The position numbers were made by a program, and so were the translations under genes. The notes under the pieces were generated by a model that saw only the letters and a list, made by a program, of their open reading frames with translations, did no database searches and was not told the DNA's origin. A stretch of 64,000 nt of DNA. It comes from Streptomyces sp. NRRL F-6676. GTDB lineage: Bacteria > Actinomycetota > Actinomycetes > Streptomycetales > Streptomycetaceae. The DNA lies in assembly GCF_000725625.1 (NCBI RefSeq), contig NZ_JOHS01000030.1, positions 6,469 to 70,468 on the forward strand, in the 5' to 3' direction. Positions 1 through 7,219 of this stretch are shown here, piece after piece. Each line of letters opens with the position of its first letter. Positions within the stretch are counted from its first letter, which is position 1.

Positions 1-1
1 G

Positions 2-2026
2 CTCGAGCCGGACAAGGACGGCGGCTGGCGGGTGGTGGCGGAGCGGGTCACGGTCGTGGTGTCGCGGTTCGGCGCCGTCGAGGTGCGCACGCCGGGCGGG
101 GTGACGCTGCGGCGGGATCTGCCGCCCCGCTGGTGGGAGCCGGTCGGCGGCGGTCCGGCGCGCTGGACGCAGCGCGCGGAGACGGCGCCGGACGCCCGGT
201 TCTTCGGGCTCGGCGCGCGGGCGGACGGGCCCCGGCTGCGGGGCGGGCCGTACCGGCTGTGGAACACGGATCCGGGGCGGCCGTCCTCCCCCGGTGGCGG
301 TGCGCCGCAGCTGACGCTGCCGGTGCAGCTCGTGGTGGCCGACGCGGGCACGCACCTGGTGTTCCACGATGCGACCTGGGACGGTGCCGTGACGCTGGCG
401 GAGGGCGAGGAGGGTGCCGGTTCGGGGCACGACCGGCCCTCGACGTGCGAGCTGCGCATGGAGGGCGGCCCCTTGCGCTGCTGGGTGGTGGTGGGGTCCC
501 CCGCGCGCGTGCTGCACGTCTGGGCGTCGCTGACGGGTGCGCCGGCGCTGCCGCCCGCCTGGGCGCTGGGGCACCATCACGCGCCCCGGGAGGACGCCGG
601 CGAGCAGGAGGTGCGGCGGATCGTCGCAGGGTTCCAGGAGCGCGGGCTGCCGCTGGACGCCGTGCATCTGGGCGCCGGTCACGCCGACCGGAGCCGGGTG
701 TTCACCGTCGACCAGGAGCGGTTCCCGAAGCTGCCGGTGCTCGCGGAGGAGCTGCGCCGGGACGGCATCCGGCTGGTGTCCTTCGTCGATCCGGCGGTGC
801 GGGCCGAGCCGGGGTACGCGGTCTTCGACGGCGGCGGCGACGGGGACGTGTTCGTGCGGGACGCCGCGGGGCGGACCGTCGGGGGCCTCGCGCGGCCCGG
901 GGAGGCGGTGTTCCCGGACTTCACGCACGCGCGGGTGCGCGCGTGGTGGGGCGCGCACTACGGGGAGCGTCTCGAACGGGGCTTCGCGGGGTTCTGGCAC
1001 GAGGGGGACGAGCCGGTGTCGTTCGCCGCCTTCGGGGAGAACACGCTGCCCCGGTCGGCCCGGCACGCGCTGGAGGGGCGCGGCGGCGACCACCGGGAGG
1101 CCCACAACGTGTACGGGCTCTGCATGGCGCGGGCGGCCCACGAGTCGCTGACGGCCCTGGCACCCGGGGAACGGCCGCTCGTGGTGTCGCGGTCGGGCTG
1201 GGCCGGGACGCAGCGGTACGGGGGCGTCTGGTCCGGTGAACCGGCGGACGGCTGGTCCGGACTGCGGGCGGCGCTGTCGCGGGTGCTGGGCCTCGGGCTG
1301 TCGGGGGTGCCCTTCTCCGGCACGGACGTCGGTGGCGACGACGGCGACCGGTCGGCGGAGCTGTCCGTGCGCCGGCTCCAGCTGGGCGCGTACCTGCCGC
1401 TGTTCCGTACGCGCTCCGGGCCCCGTGACGAGTTCTGGGCGCTCGGCGCGGAAACGCTGGAGCACGCGCGCGTGGCGCTGCTCGAACGGCGTCGGCTGCT
1501 GCCGTACCTCATGACGCTGGCGCACCTCGCGCGCCGTACCGGGGCGCCCTCTGTGCGGCCGCTGTGGTGGGGCGCGCCGGAGGACCGGGAGCTGCGCGAC
1601 TGCGAGGACGCGTTCCTGCTCGGTGACTGCCTCCTGGTCGCGCCGGTGCTGGAGCCGGGCGCGGACCGGCGTACGGTGCGGCTGCCCCGGGGACGCTGGT
1701 ACGACACGGCGACGGGGCGGGCGTACGAGGGGCCGGGGCGGGCCGTGGTGGACGCTCCCCTGTCGCGCATCCCGGTGCTCGCGCGCGCGGGCGCGGTGCT
1801 GCCGGTACGGGGCGCGGACGGGGGCGTGGAGCTGGAGGTCTGGGCGCCGGGGCGCGGGCGCACCGGGGGCGGTGTGGTCGTGCCGGACGCGGCCGAGGGT
1901 CCGGACGAACCGCGGCTCGAGCGGTACGTGGCACGGCGCCAGGGCGCGCGGGTCGTCGTACGGCGGCACGGGGCGGAGGGCGAACCGCCGTATCCCGTCC
2001 GTGTGCGGGGGCTGGTGGACGCCTGA
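2..2026 (+). CDS. Glycoside hydrolase family 31 alpha-glycosidase, 5' end cut by window
   Basis: The frame is open to the window edge, so the N-terminus is missing and about 674 codons are visible. The beta-sandwich entry LPPAWALGHHHAP, the late GTDVGGDDGD segment (usual place of the acid/base Asp) and the SRSGWAGTQRYGGVWSG stretch are typical of GH31 enzymes, which cleave alpha-glucosides or alpha-xylosides. The segment that normally reads WxDMNEP reads WHEGDEP here, so the usual nucleophile Asp is Glu (codon 1001-1003). Substrate cannot be told from sequence. The gene is convergent with the NUDIX gene, and a short inverted repeat spans both stops. Family call is firm; activity is uncertain. 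Confidence 0.9.
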   Translation, partial: LEPDKDGGWRVVAERVTVVVSRFGAVEVRTPGGVTLRRDLPPRWWEPVGGGPARWTQRAETAPDARFFGLGARADGPRLRGGPYRLWNTDPGRPSSPGGGAPQLTLPVQLVVADAGTHLVFHDATWDGAVTLAEGEEGAGSGHDRPSTCELRMEGGPLRCWVVVGSPARVLHVWASLTGAPALPPAWALGHHHAPREDAGEQEVRRIVAGFQERGLPLDAVHLGAGHADRSRVFTVDQERFPKLPVLAEELRRDGIRLVSFVDPAVRAEPGYAVFDGGGDGDVFVRDAAGRTVGGLARPGEAVFPDFTHARVRAWWGAHYGERLERGFAGFWHEGDEPVSFAAFGENTLPRSARHALEGRGGDHREAHNVYGLCMARAAHESLTALAPGERPLVVSRSGWAGTQRYGGVWSGEPADGWSGLRAALSRVLGLGLSGVPFSGTDVGGDDGDRSAELSVRRLQLGAYLPLFRTRSGPRDEFWALGAETLEHARVALLERRRLLPYLMTLAHLARRTGAPSVRPLWWGAPEDRELRDCEDAFLLGDCLLVAPVLEPGADRRTVRLPRGRWYDTATGRAYEGPGRAVVDAPLSRIPVLARAGAVLPVRGADGGVELEVWAPGRGRTGGGVVVPDAAEGPDEPRLERYVARRQGARVVVRRHGAEGEPPYPVRVRGLVDA

Positions 2027-2055
2027 GCGGACGAAACGGGCTCGGGGCCGCTCAG
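2023..2055. terminator. Small bidirectional inverted repeat at convergent gene ends
   Basis: CTGAGCGG (2023-2030) and CCGCTCAG (2048-2055) form a perfect 8-bp stem with a 17-nt loop that includes both stop codons. There is no T-run, as usual in Streptomyces. It probably ends both convergent transcripts. Confidence 0.45.
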
Positions 2056-2591
2056 ACGTACCGGCCCTCGAACCAGGCGCGGACGGCCAGGGTGTGCAGC
2101 GGGAACGCCAGGTCGGCCGGCCGGCGCAGGAGCTGCCATCCCTCCGTCTCGTCCGTGCGGGCGGAGGGCGGCAGGTCGGCGGCCGGGCGTTCGGGCAGGA
2201 GTCCGAAGAGCAGCAGGTGGCCGTCGGGAGAGCTCATCGCGTCGGCGAGCCGTACCTCGCGGTCCGCCACGTCGATGCCGGTCTCCTCCTTGAGCTCGCG
2301 GACGACGGCGTGCCGCCAGTCCTCCCGGTGGTCGACGAAGCCACCGGGCAGGGCGGTGCCGCCCCGGGCCGGCGCGATGGCGCGGGTGATGACGACCAGA
2401 CCGGTGCCCTGGGTGTCGTACGCGGGCTGGAGCGCCACCGCGACGGGCAGCGGGTTGCGGTACGCCACGGTGCCGCAGCGGGCGCAGGTGCGCGGCCGGC
2501 CGGAGACGTCCTCGCCGTAGGGCGCGCCGCAGCTCGAACAGTGGGAGTCCGGGCGCGGCGCGACGGACGGGCGGTGTGATGAGGCGGGCAC
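2052..2591 (-). CDS. NUDIX hydrolase with N-terminal zinc ribbon
   Basis: 179 residues. Two Cys pairs (CSSC and CARC, about residues 18-40) form a small zinc ribbon like that of NADH pyrophosphatase-type NUDIX proteins. A NUDIX box follows (GGFVDHREDW then RELKEETG), which binds the metal for cleavage of nucleoside-diphosphate-X bonds. The substrate is unknown; NADH-like or damaged nucleotides are possible from the family. The start is a GTG with no clear ribosome binding site. A TACAGT hexamer ends 7 nt before it, so a leaderless mRNA is possible. The gene stands alone between a glycosidase and a dipeptidase gene. Confidence 0.88.
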   Translation of the reverse strand: MPASSHRPSVAPRPDSHCSSCGAPYGEDVSGRPRTCARCGTVAYRNPLPVAVALQPAYDTQGTGLVVITRAIAPARGGTALPGGFVDHREDWRHAVVRELKEETGIDVADREVRLADAMSSPDGHLLLFGLLPERPAADLPPSARTDETEGWQLLRRPADLAFPLHTLAVRAWFEGRYV

Positions 2592-2673
2592 GCCGCGGAC
2601 TGTAGCCGATCACCGGGCGGACGTCTGCGGTCCGGACACGGCGGCCTTCGGCGGGCGCCCTGGGGGGCGTGCG

Positions 2674-3483
2674 TCAGCGCGTCCCGGGCAGGGAGGCGCG
2701 GGAGACCGGGAAGTCGAAGTAGGTGTCGGGGTAGGGCTCCGGCTGGTACGTGTAGTGCCACCACTCCTCGGCGAGGTTGACGAAACCGAGGCTCTCCAGG
2801 GTGCTCTTCAGCAGTTGCCGGTGGGCACGCGGGGCGCCGGTGACGCGGGGGTCGTCGGTGTGGGCGAGGGTGTCGAAGCAGTCGTAGCCGGTGCCCATGT
2901 CCACGGAGTTGTCGGGGAAACGCTCTCCCTTGGGGGCGTAGCAGGGCACCAGGGGTTCTCCCGGCACATAGGGGCGCGTCGGCTCGGCGGGCAGCCTGAC
3001 GAGGGTGAGGTCCATGGTGGAGCCGCGGCTGTGGCCGGACTTCTCGGCGATGTACCCGTCGTCGAACAGCCGCGTCTTGTCGACCTGGGGATAGAACTCG
3101 GTCTTCATCCTCTGGTCGTCGAGGTCCTCGGCCCAGCGGACGAAGTGGTCCACGGCGCGCTGCGGCCGGTAGCAGTCGTAGACCTTGAGGGTGTAGCCCT
3201 GCCGCCGCAGGCGGTTCTGCGCCCGGTGCAGGGCCTCGGCGGCGGGGCGGGTGAGGAGGCACAGGGGCTGTGCGTAGCCGTCGACGGGCTCCCCGACGAA
3301 GTTGTGCGGGGTGGCGTAGCGGATTTCCTCGAGGATGGTCGGGTCGACGCTGTCCAGGGCCACGAAGTCGGCCGGTGCCTGGGGTTCGGGGGTGGCCCGG
3401 GCCGGGGCGGCGGCGGTGCCGAACGCGAGGAGCGCGGTCAGGGTGGTGACGAGGGTGCGGACCGTGCGTGGGAGAGATGTCAT
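2674..3483 (-). CDS. Secreted D-alanyl-D-alanine dipeptidase, M15 (VanX-like) family
   Basis: 269 residues. The chosen ATG gives a classic Sec signal peptide (positive n-region, then a Leu/Ala core ending AAAPARA); earlier in-frame starts would bury it. The zinc motif of M15D peptidases is present: SGHSRGSTMD supplies a His and an Asp, and EEWWHY supplies Glu and the second His. The family hydrolyses D-Ala-D-Ala dipeptide. Because this copy is exported and has no VanS/R/H/A neighbours, turnover of cell-wall dipeptide is more likely than glycopeptide resistance. It is transcribed away from glpK, with a 13-bp-stem hairpin 46 bp upstream of the start. Confidence 0.88.
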   Translation of the reverse strand: MTSLPRTVRTLVTTLTALLAFGTAAAPARATPEPQAPADFVALDSVDPTILEEIRYATPHNFVGEPVDGYAQPLCLLTRPAAEALHRAQNRLRRQGYTLKVYDCYRPQRAVDHFVRWAEDLDDQRMKTEFYPQVDKTRLFDDGYIAEKSGHSRGSTMDLTLVRLPAEPTRPYVPGEPLVPCYAPKGERFPDNSVDMGTGYDCFDTLAHTDDPRVTGAPRAHRQLLKSTLESLGFVNLAEEWWHYTYQPEPYPDTYFDFPVSRASLPGTR

Positions 3484-3529
3484 GCACCCTGCGTCTACCA
3501 GATCTTCGGGCACCGGCGGCGGAATGAGG

Positions 3530-3572
3530 GAGGGATGGCCGGAACCACCCCCGTCGGCCCCGGCCATCCCTC
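3530..3572. promoter_or_regulatory. Strong inverted repeat upstream of the dipeptidase gene
   Basis: GAGGGATGGCCGG (3530-3542) and CCGGCCATCCCTC (3560-3572) are perfect 13-bp arms with a 17-nt loop. It lies between divergent genes, so it is not an ordinary 3' terminator. It could be an operator, or a leader hairpin if either transcript starts outside it. Confidence 0.45.
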
Positions 3573-3660
3573 GTGCTGTCTCGGACGCCGCCGGGCCGCG
3601 CACGGTTCTCCGCGGGCCGACGGTTTTCGTCCCGTGTCCGAAATCCCGGGGTCGCGGACG

Positions 3661-3775
3661 GGCGAACGAGCCGCGTACCGACAGGCGAACGGGCCGCGTA
3701 CCGACAGGCGACCGGCCTGTGTGCCGGCGGGCAACCGGCCCGTGTACCGGCAGGCGACCGGCCTGTGTGCCGACG
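3661..3775. repeat. Five tandem copies of a 23-bp repeat
   Basis: Five head-to-tail 23-bp units begin at 3661, 3684, 3707, 3730 and 3753. Each has the form GGCRACSRGCC then YGTRYCGRC. Units 1 and 2 are nearly identical, and units 3 and 5 are nearly identical. The array lies upstream of glpK and is open in more than one frame, but no start or ribosome binding site suggests translation. Confidence 0.8.
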
Positions 3776-4025
3776 GTCTGTCGGCGCGCGCTCCGGCGGA
3801 GCCGCCGGCGCGAGGAGCGGGATCGCCGGTTACGGCCCCAGAATGGACCGTGTACGTTTCATCCGCTTTTCGCACCATGCGTTCCGGCGTTCCGCCGTTC
3901 TCGTCCGCCGCCTTGACGCCCCAGGAGCACCGGTGAACACTTCCCGAAGGCAGCCGGACCGCCGCGCGACCTCGGACCCGCACCTCTCTGCGCACTTCTC
4001 GAACCGAGCGACCAAGGGGTAAGCC

Positions 4026-5549
4026 ATGCCGGACACCGCCCGCACGTACGTCGCCGCGATCGACCAGGGCACGACATCGAGCCGTTGCATCGTCTTCGAC
4101 GGTGACGGCGCGATCGTCGCCGTCGACCAGCGCGAGCACCGCCAGATCTTCCCCCGGCCCGGCTGGGTGGAGCACGACGCCACCGAGATCTGGTCCAAGG
4201 TGCAGGCCGTGGTGGCGGGCGCGCTCGCCAAGGCCGGACTGCGCGCCGACCAGCTCAGCGCCCTGGGCATCACCAACCAGCGCGAGACGACGCTGCTCTG
4301 GGACCGCGCCACCGGCAAACCCGTGCACAACGCGATCGTCTGGCAGGACACCCGGACGGCCGCGCTCTGCGACGAACTGGGCGGCGCGGACGGGCAGGAC
4401 CGTTTCCGCGAGCAGACCGGGCTGCCCCTGGCCAGCTATTTCTCCGGCCCCAAGGCGGCCTGGCTGCTGGACAACGTGCCGGGGCTGCGGGACCGGGCCG
4501 AGCGCGGCGAGATCGCGTTCGGCACCATGGACTCCTGGCTGATCTGGAACCTCACCGGCGGCCCCGACGGCGGACGGCACGTCACGGACGTCACCAACGC
4601 CTGCCGCACCATGCTGATGGATCTGCGGACCCTCCAGTGGGACCCCGCGATCTGCGCCGCCATGCACGTCCCCGAGGCCGTCCTGCCGGAGATCCGGTCC
4701 TCCTCCGAGGTGTACGGCACCGCCGTGGGCCAGCTCGCCGGCGTCCCCGTCGCCTCCGCGCTGGGCGACCAGCAGGCGGCCGTCTTCGGACAGGCCTGCT
4801 ACGACGTCGGCAGCGCCAAGAACACCTACGGCACCGGCAGCTTCCTGCTGCTCAACACCGGCGAGCGGCCCGTGCCGTCCAAGAACGGGCTGCTGACGAC
4901 CATGGGGTACAAGATCGGCGACGAGGCGCCGGTCTACTGCCTGGAGGGGTCGATCGCGATCACCGGGGCGCTGGTGCAGTGGTTCCGCGACCAGCTCGGG
5001 ATCATCCGCAGCGCCGACGAGATCGAGTCGCTGGCGGCGAGCGTGGAGGACAACGGCGGGGCCTACATCGTGCCCGCCTTCTCCGGGCTGTTCGCCCCGT
5101 ACTGGCGTTCGGACGCACGCGGGGTGGTCACCGGACTGACCCGGTACGTCACCAAGGCGCACCTCGCGCGGGCGGTCCTGGAGGCGACGAGCTGGCAGAC
5201 GCGCGAGGTCGTGGACGCGATGTACCAGGACTCCGGGGTGCGGATCAACACCCTGAAGGTGGACGGCGGCATGACCGCGAACAATCTGCTGATGCAGCAC
5301 CAGGCGGACGTGCTCGGCGTCCCGGTGATCCGGCCCAGGATCTCCGAGACGACCTGTCTGGGCGCCGCGTACGCCGCCGGCCTCGCGACGGGCGTGTGGA
5401 ACAGCCTCGACGAGCTGAAGGCGCACTGGGAGAAGGACACCGAGTGGACGCCCGGCATGGAGGACGCGGTGCGGGACCGCGAGTACCGCAACTGGCGCAG
5501 GGCGGTGGAGAAGAGCTTCGGCTGGGAGGAGCGGGGCGGCGGGAGCTGA
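4026..5549 (+). CDS. glpK: Glycerol kinase
   Basis: 507 residues, the usual size for GlpK. It phosphorylates glycerol to sn-glycerol 3-phosphate with ATP in the cytoplasm. The N-terminal phosphate loop ([13 protein letters not shown]), the ITNQRETT segment, the FGGY-type [16 protein letters not shown] region and the late [14 protein letters not shown]-site motif are all present, as is the PxxGWVEHD region near residue 45. AAGGGG sits 6 nt before the ATG. No glpF facilitator, glpD or gylR lies beside it, so this is a solitary glpK, unlike the gyl operon. A perfect 30-bp palindrome follows the stop. Confidence 0.97.
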   Translation: MPDTARTYVAAIDQGTTSSRCIVFDGDGAIVAVDQREHRQIFPRPGWVEHDATEIWSKVQAVVAGALAKAGLRADQLSALGITNQRETTLLWDRATGKPVHNAIVWQDTRTAALCDELGGADGQDRFREQTGLPLASYFSGPKAAWLLDNVPGLRDRAERGEIAFGTMDSWLIWNLTGGPDGGRHVTDVTNACRTMLMDLRTLQWDPAICAAMHVPEAVLPEIRSSSEVYGTAVGQLAGVPVASALGDQQAAVFGQACYDVGSAKNTYGTGSFLLLNTGERPVPSKNGLLTTMGYKIGDEAPVYCLEGSIAITGALVQWFRDQLGIIRSADEIESLAASVEDNGGAYIVPAFSGLFAPYWRSDARGVVTGLTRYVTKAHLARAVLEATSWQTREVVDAMYQDSGVRINTLKVDGGMTANNLLMQHQADVLGVPVIRPRISETTCLGAAYAAGLATGVWNSLDELKAHWEKDTEWTPGMEDAVRDREYRNWRRAVEKSFGWEERGGGS

Positions 5550-5554
5550 GCGCG

Positions 5555-5584
5555 GACGGCCTCCACGCGCGCGTGGAGGCCGTC
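5555..5584 (+). terminator. Perfect palindromic terminator after glpK
   Basis: A 30-bp perfect palindrome with arm GACGGCCTCCACGCG starts 6 bp after the glpK stop. It has no T-run. It lies between convergent genes (glpK and cvnD) and can serve both. Three CGTGCCTCAG copies follow between 5626 and 5667. Confidence 0.75.
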
Positions 5585-5661
5585 ATCCGCCACGCGCGCG
5601 CGTACGCGTGCGTGACTCAGTCGGGCGTGCCTCAGTCGGCGTGCCTCAGAGGACACGTGCC

Positions 5662-6264
5662 TCAGAGGGCGACCGCCCGGCGGTCCGCAGCACGGGCCAT
5701 CGCGTGCTGGACGACCTCCACGAGGACCTCCTTGACCGACTCCCGCTCCCGGGCGTCGCACAGCACCAGGGGGACCGCGGGGTCGAGGTCGAGCGCCTGC
5801 CGTACGGTGTCCGCCGGGTAGCGGGCGGCCCCGTCGAAGCAGTTGACGCCCACGACGAAGGGGATGGCGCGCCGCTCGAAGTAGTCGACGGCGGCGAAGC
5901 AGTCCTCCAGGCGGCTGGTGTCGGCGAGGACGACCGCGCCCAGCGCCCCGGTGGCGAGCTCGTCCCAGAGGAACCAGAAGCGGTCCTGACCGGGCGTGCC
6001 GAACAGGTACAGCACCAGGTTCTCGCGGAGCGTGATGCGGCCGAAGTCCATGGCGACGGTGGTGGTGTGCTTGCCCTCGACGCCCCGGAGGTCGTCGACG
6101 GGGCGGCCCGCCTCGGTGAGGAGTTCCTCGGTGCGCAGCGGTCTGATCTCGCTGACCGCGCCGACCAGGGTGGTCTTGCCCGCCCCGAAGCCGCCGGCCA
6201 CGAGGATCTTGAGCGTGACGGGCTCGACCGGCGGCGTGCCGCGCTCAGGGCGCCCGAAGATCAT
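5662..6264 (-). CDS. cvnD: Conservon GTPase, CvnD family
   Basis: 200 residues, a Ras/MglA-like small GTPase. The P-loop GGFGAGKTT is at residues 24-32, the switch II segment reads FGTPGQDRF, and the base-recognition loop reads VNCFDG. In conservons this GTPase works with a membrane sensor kinase-like protein, a roadblock protein and a DUF742 protein as a G-protein-coupled-receptor-like switch at the membrane. The ATG before IFGRPERGTPP was chosen, as CvnD proteins start near there; an upstream in-frame start would add 18 residues. It is last in the operon, 97 bp after cvnC. No cytochrome P450 gene follows, unlike some conservons. Confidence 0.9.
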   Translation of the reverse strand: MIFGRPERGTPPVEPVTLKILVAGGFGAGKTTLVGAVSEIRPLRTEELLTEAGRPVDDLRGVEGKHTTTVAMDFGRITLRENLVLYLFGTPGQDRFWFLWDELATGALGAVVLADTSRLEDCFAAVDYFERRAIPFVVGVNCFDGAARYPADTVRQALDLDPAVPLVLCDARERESVKEVLVEVVQHAMARAADRRAVAL

Positions 6265-6361
6265 CGCTTGTCTCTTTTCCTGCTCGTTCGGTGTCGCGTG
6301 GTGCTCGTGCGGTGGCACGCGACGGGGGCCCGCGGGGACCCGTGCCGGTCCGGTAAGCGCT

Positions 6362-6772
6362 TCACAGCGCTCGGAGACCGTTGATCACGTCGCGCAGAAT
6401 GCTTTCGTCGACCAGTTCGGCCGGGGGCACGGGCCGTGACACATGGACGAGTTCCTCGTCCACGAGGTCGCCGATCAGGACCCGTACGACGCCGATCGGC
6501 AGGTCGAGCCCGGCGGCGAGCTCCGCGACCGACTGCGGGGTGTCGCGGCAGAGCGCGACGATGTCCAGGTGTTCCGGGGACAGGGACTCCGCCCCGGCGT
6601 CGTCGGCGCCCGGCTCCGCGAGCACGAGCGCGATCAGGTCGAGGCGGTGCTGGCCCGCATGGCTGGTGCGGCCGCGGGTCATGGCGTACGGACGGACCAC
6701 CGGTCCGGCGTCGTCGTCGAACCAGTGGCCGTTTCCCTGTCCCTGTCCGGGTCCCTGTCCCTCGGGGTTCAT
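6362..6772 (-). CDS. cvnC: DUF742 conservon protein, CvnC family
   Basis: 136 residues. After a Gly/Gln-rich N-terminus comes the DUF742 core (VRPYAMTRGRT near residue 26, then a winged-helix-like region with SVAELAAGLDLPIGVVRVLI). CvnC proteins are cytoplasmic and are thought to bridge the sensor and the GTPase. The start lies 9 bp after the cvnB stop, so the two are probably co-translated. The order A-B-C-D is canonical. Confidence 0.9.
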   Translation of the reverse strand: MNPEGQGPGQGQGNGHWFDDDAGPVVRPYAMTRGRTSHAGQHRLDLIALVLAEPGADDAGAESLSPEHLDIVALCRDTPQSVAELAAGLDLPIGVVRVLIGDLVDEELVHVSRPVPPAELVDESILRDVINGLRAL

Positions 6773-6781
6773 GTCCTGTCA

Positions 6782-7219
6782 CTACCCGCCGGCGGGCAGA
6801 TCGGTGCGCGGGGCGGCGCCGAGATGGGTGCCGACCCGCTTGACCAGCAGCGTCATCTCGTAGGCGACCTGCCCCATGTCCGCGTCCGCGTCCGCGAGGA
6901 CGGCCAGGCAGCTGCCGTCGCCCGCGGCCGTGACGAACAGGAAGGCCTCGTCGAGTTCCACCACGGTCTGGCGGACGCTGCCCGCCTCGAAGTGGCGGCC
7001 GACGCCCTTGGCGAGGCTGTGGAATCCGGAGGCGACGGCGGCCAGGTGCTCGCTGTCCTCCCGGCTCAGGTCCGTGGACACCCCGGTGGGCAGGCCGTCG
7101 CCGGAGAGCACGATCGCCTTGCGGATGCTGGCGACCCGGTCGACCAGGTCGTCCAGGAGCCAGTTCAGCTCGCCGGGCGTGCCGGTCCGGTGGGCGCCTG
7201 CGTCCTTCGGTGCGGTCAT
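6782..7219 (-). CDS. cvnB: Roadblock/LC7 domain protein, CvnB family
   Basis: 145 residues. The roadblock/LC7 fold (LNWLLDDLVDRVASIRKAIVLSGDGL, then the HLAAVASGFHSLAKGVGRHF helix and a LFVTAAGDGSCLAVLA strand pair) is typical of CvnB, a likely partner or regulator of the CvnD GTPase. Its ATG overlaps the cvnA stop (ATGA at 7216-7219), so translation is coupled to the sensor. Confidence 0.92.
   Translation of the reverse strand: MTAPKDAGAHRTGTPGELNWLLDDLVDRVASIRKAIVLSGDGLPTGVSTDLSREDSEHLAAVASGFHSLAKGVGRHFEAGSVRQTVVELDEAFLFVTAAGDGSCLAVLADADADMGQVAYEMTLLVKRVGTHLGAAPRTDLPAGG

Larger units (their letters stand above)
3484..4025. other. Intergenic region between divergent dipeptidase and glpK genes
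   Basis: No convincing gene in 542 bp. It holds a strong hairpin (3530-3572), a 23-bp tandem array (3661-3775) and the glpK leader, with an AAGGGG ribosome binding site just before 4026. The stretch 3830-3900 is the least GC-rich part and the most likely place for the glpK promoter, but I see no certain -35/-10 pair and no gylR-type regulator gene nearby. Confidence 0.6.

Noticed and set aside
2674..3483. Vancomycin resistance determinant (vanX)
   Set aside because: The protein has a Sec signal peptide, and there is no vanH, vanA, vanR or vanS nearby; a general cell-wall dipeptidase is more likely.
3661..3775. The 23-bp arrays at 3661 and 24345 as one dispersed repeat family or as CRISPR
   Set aside because: They share only the period: the unit sequences differ, copies are head-to-tail without spacers, and no cas gene is present.
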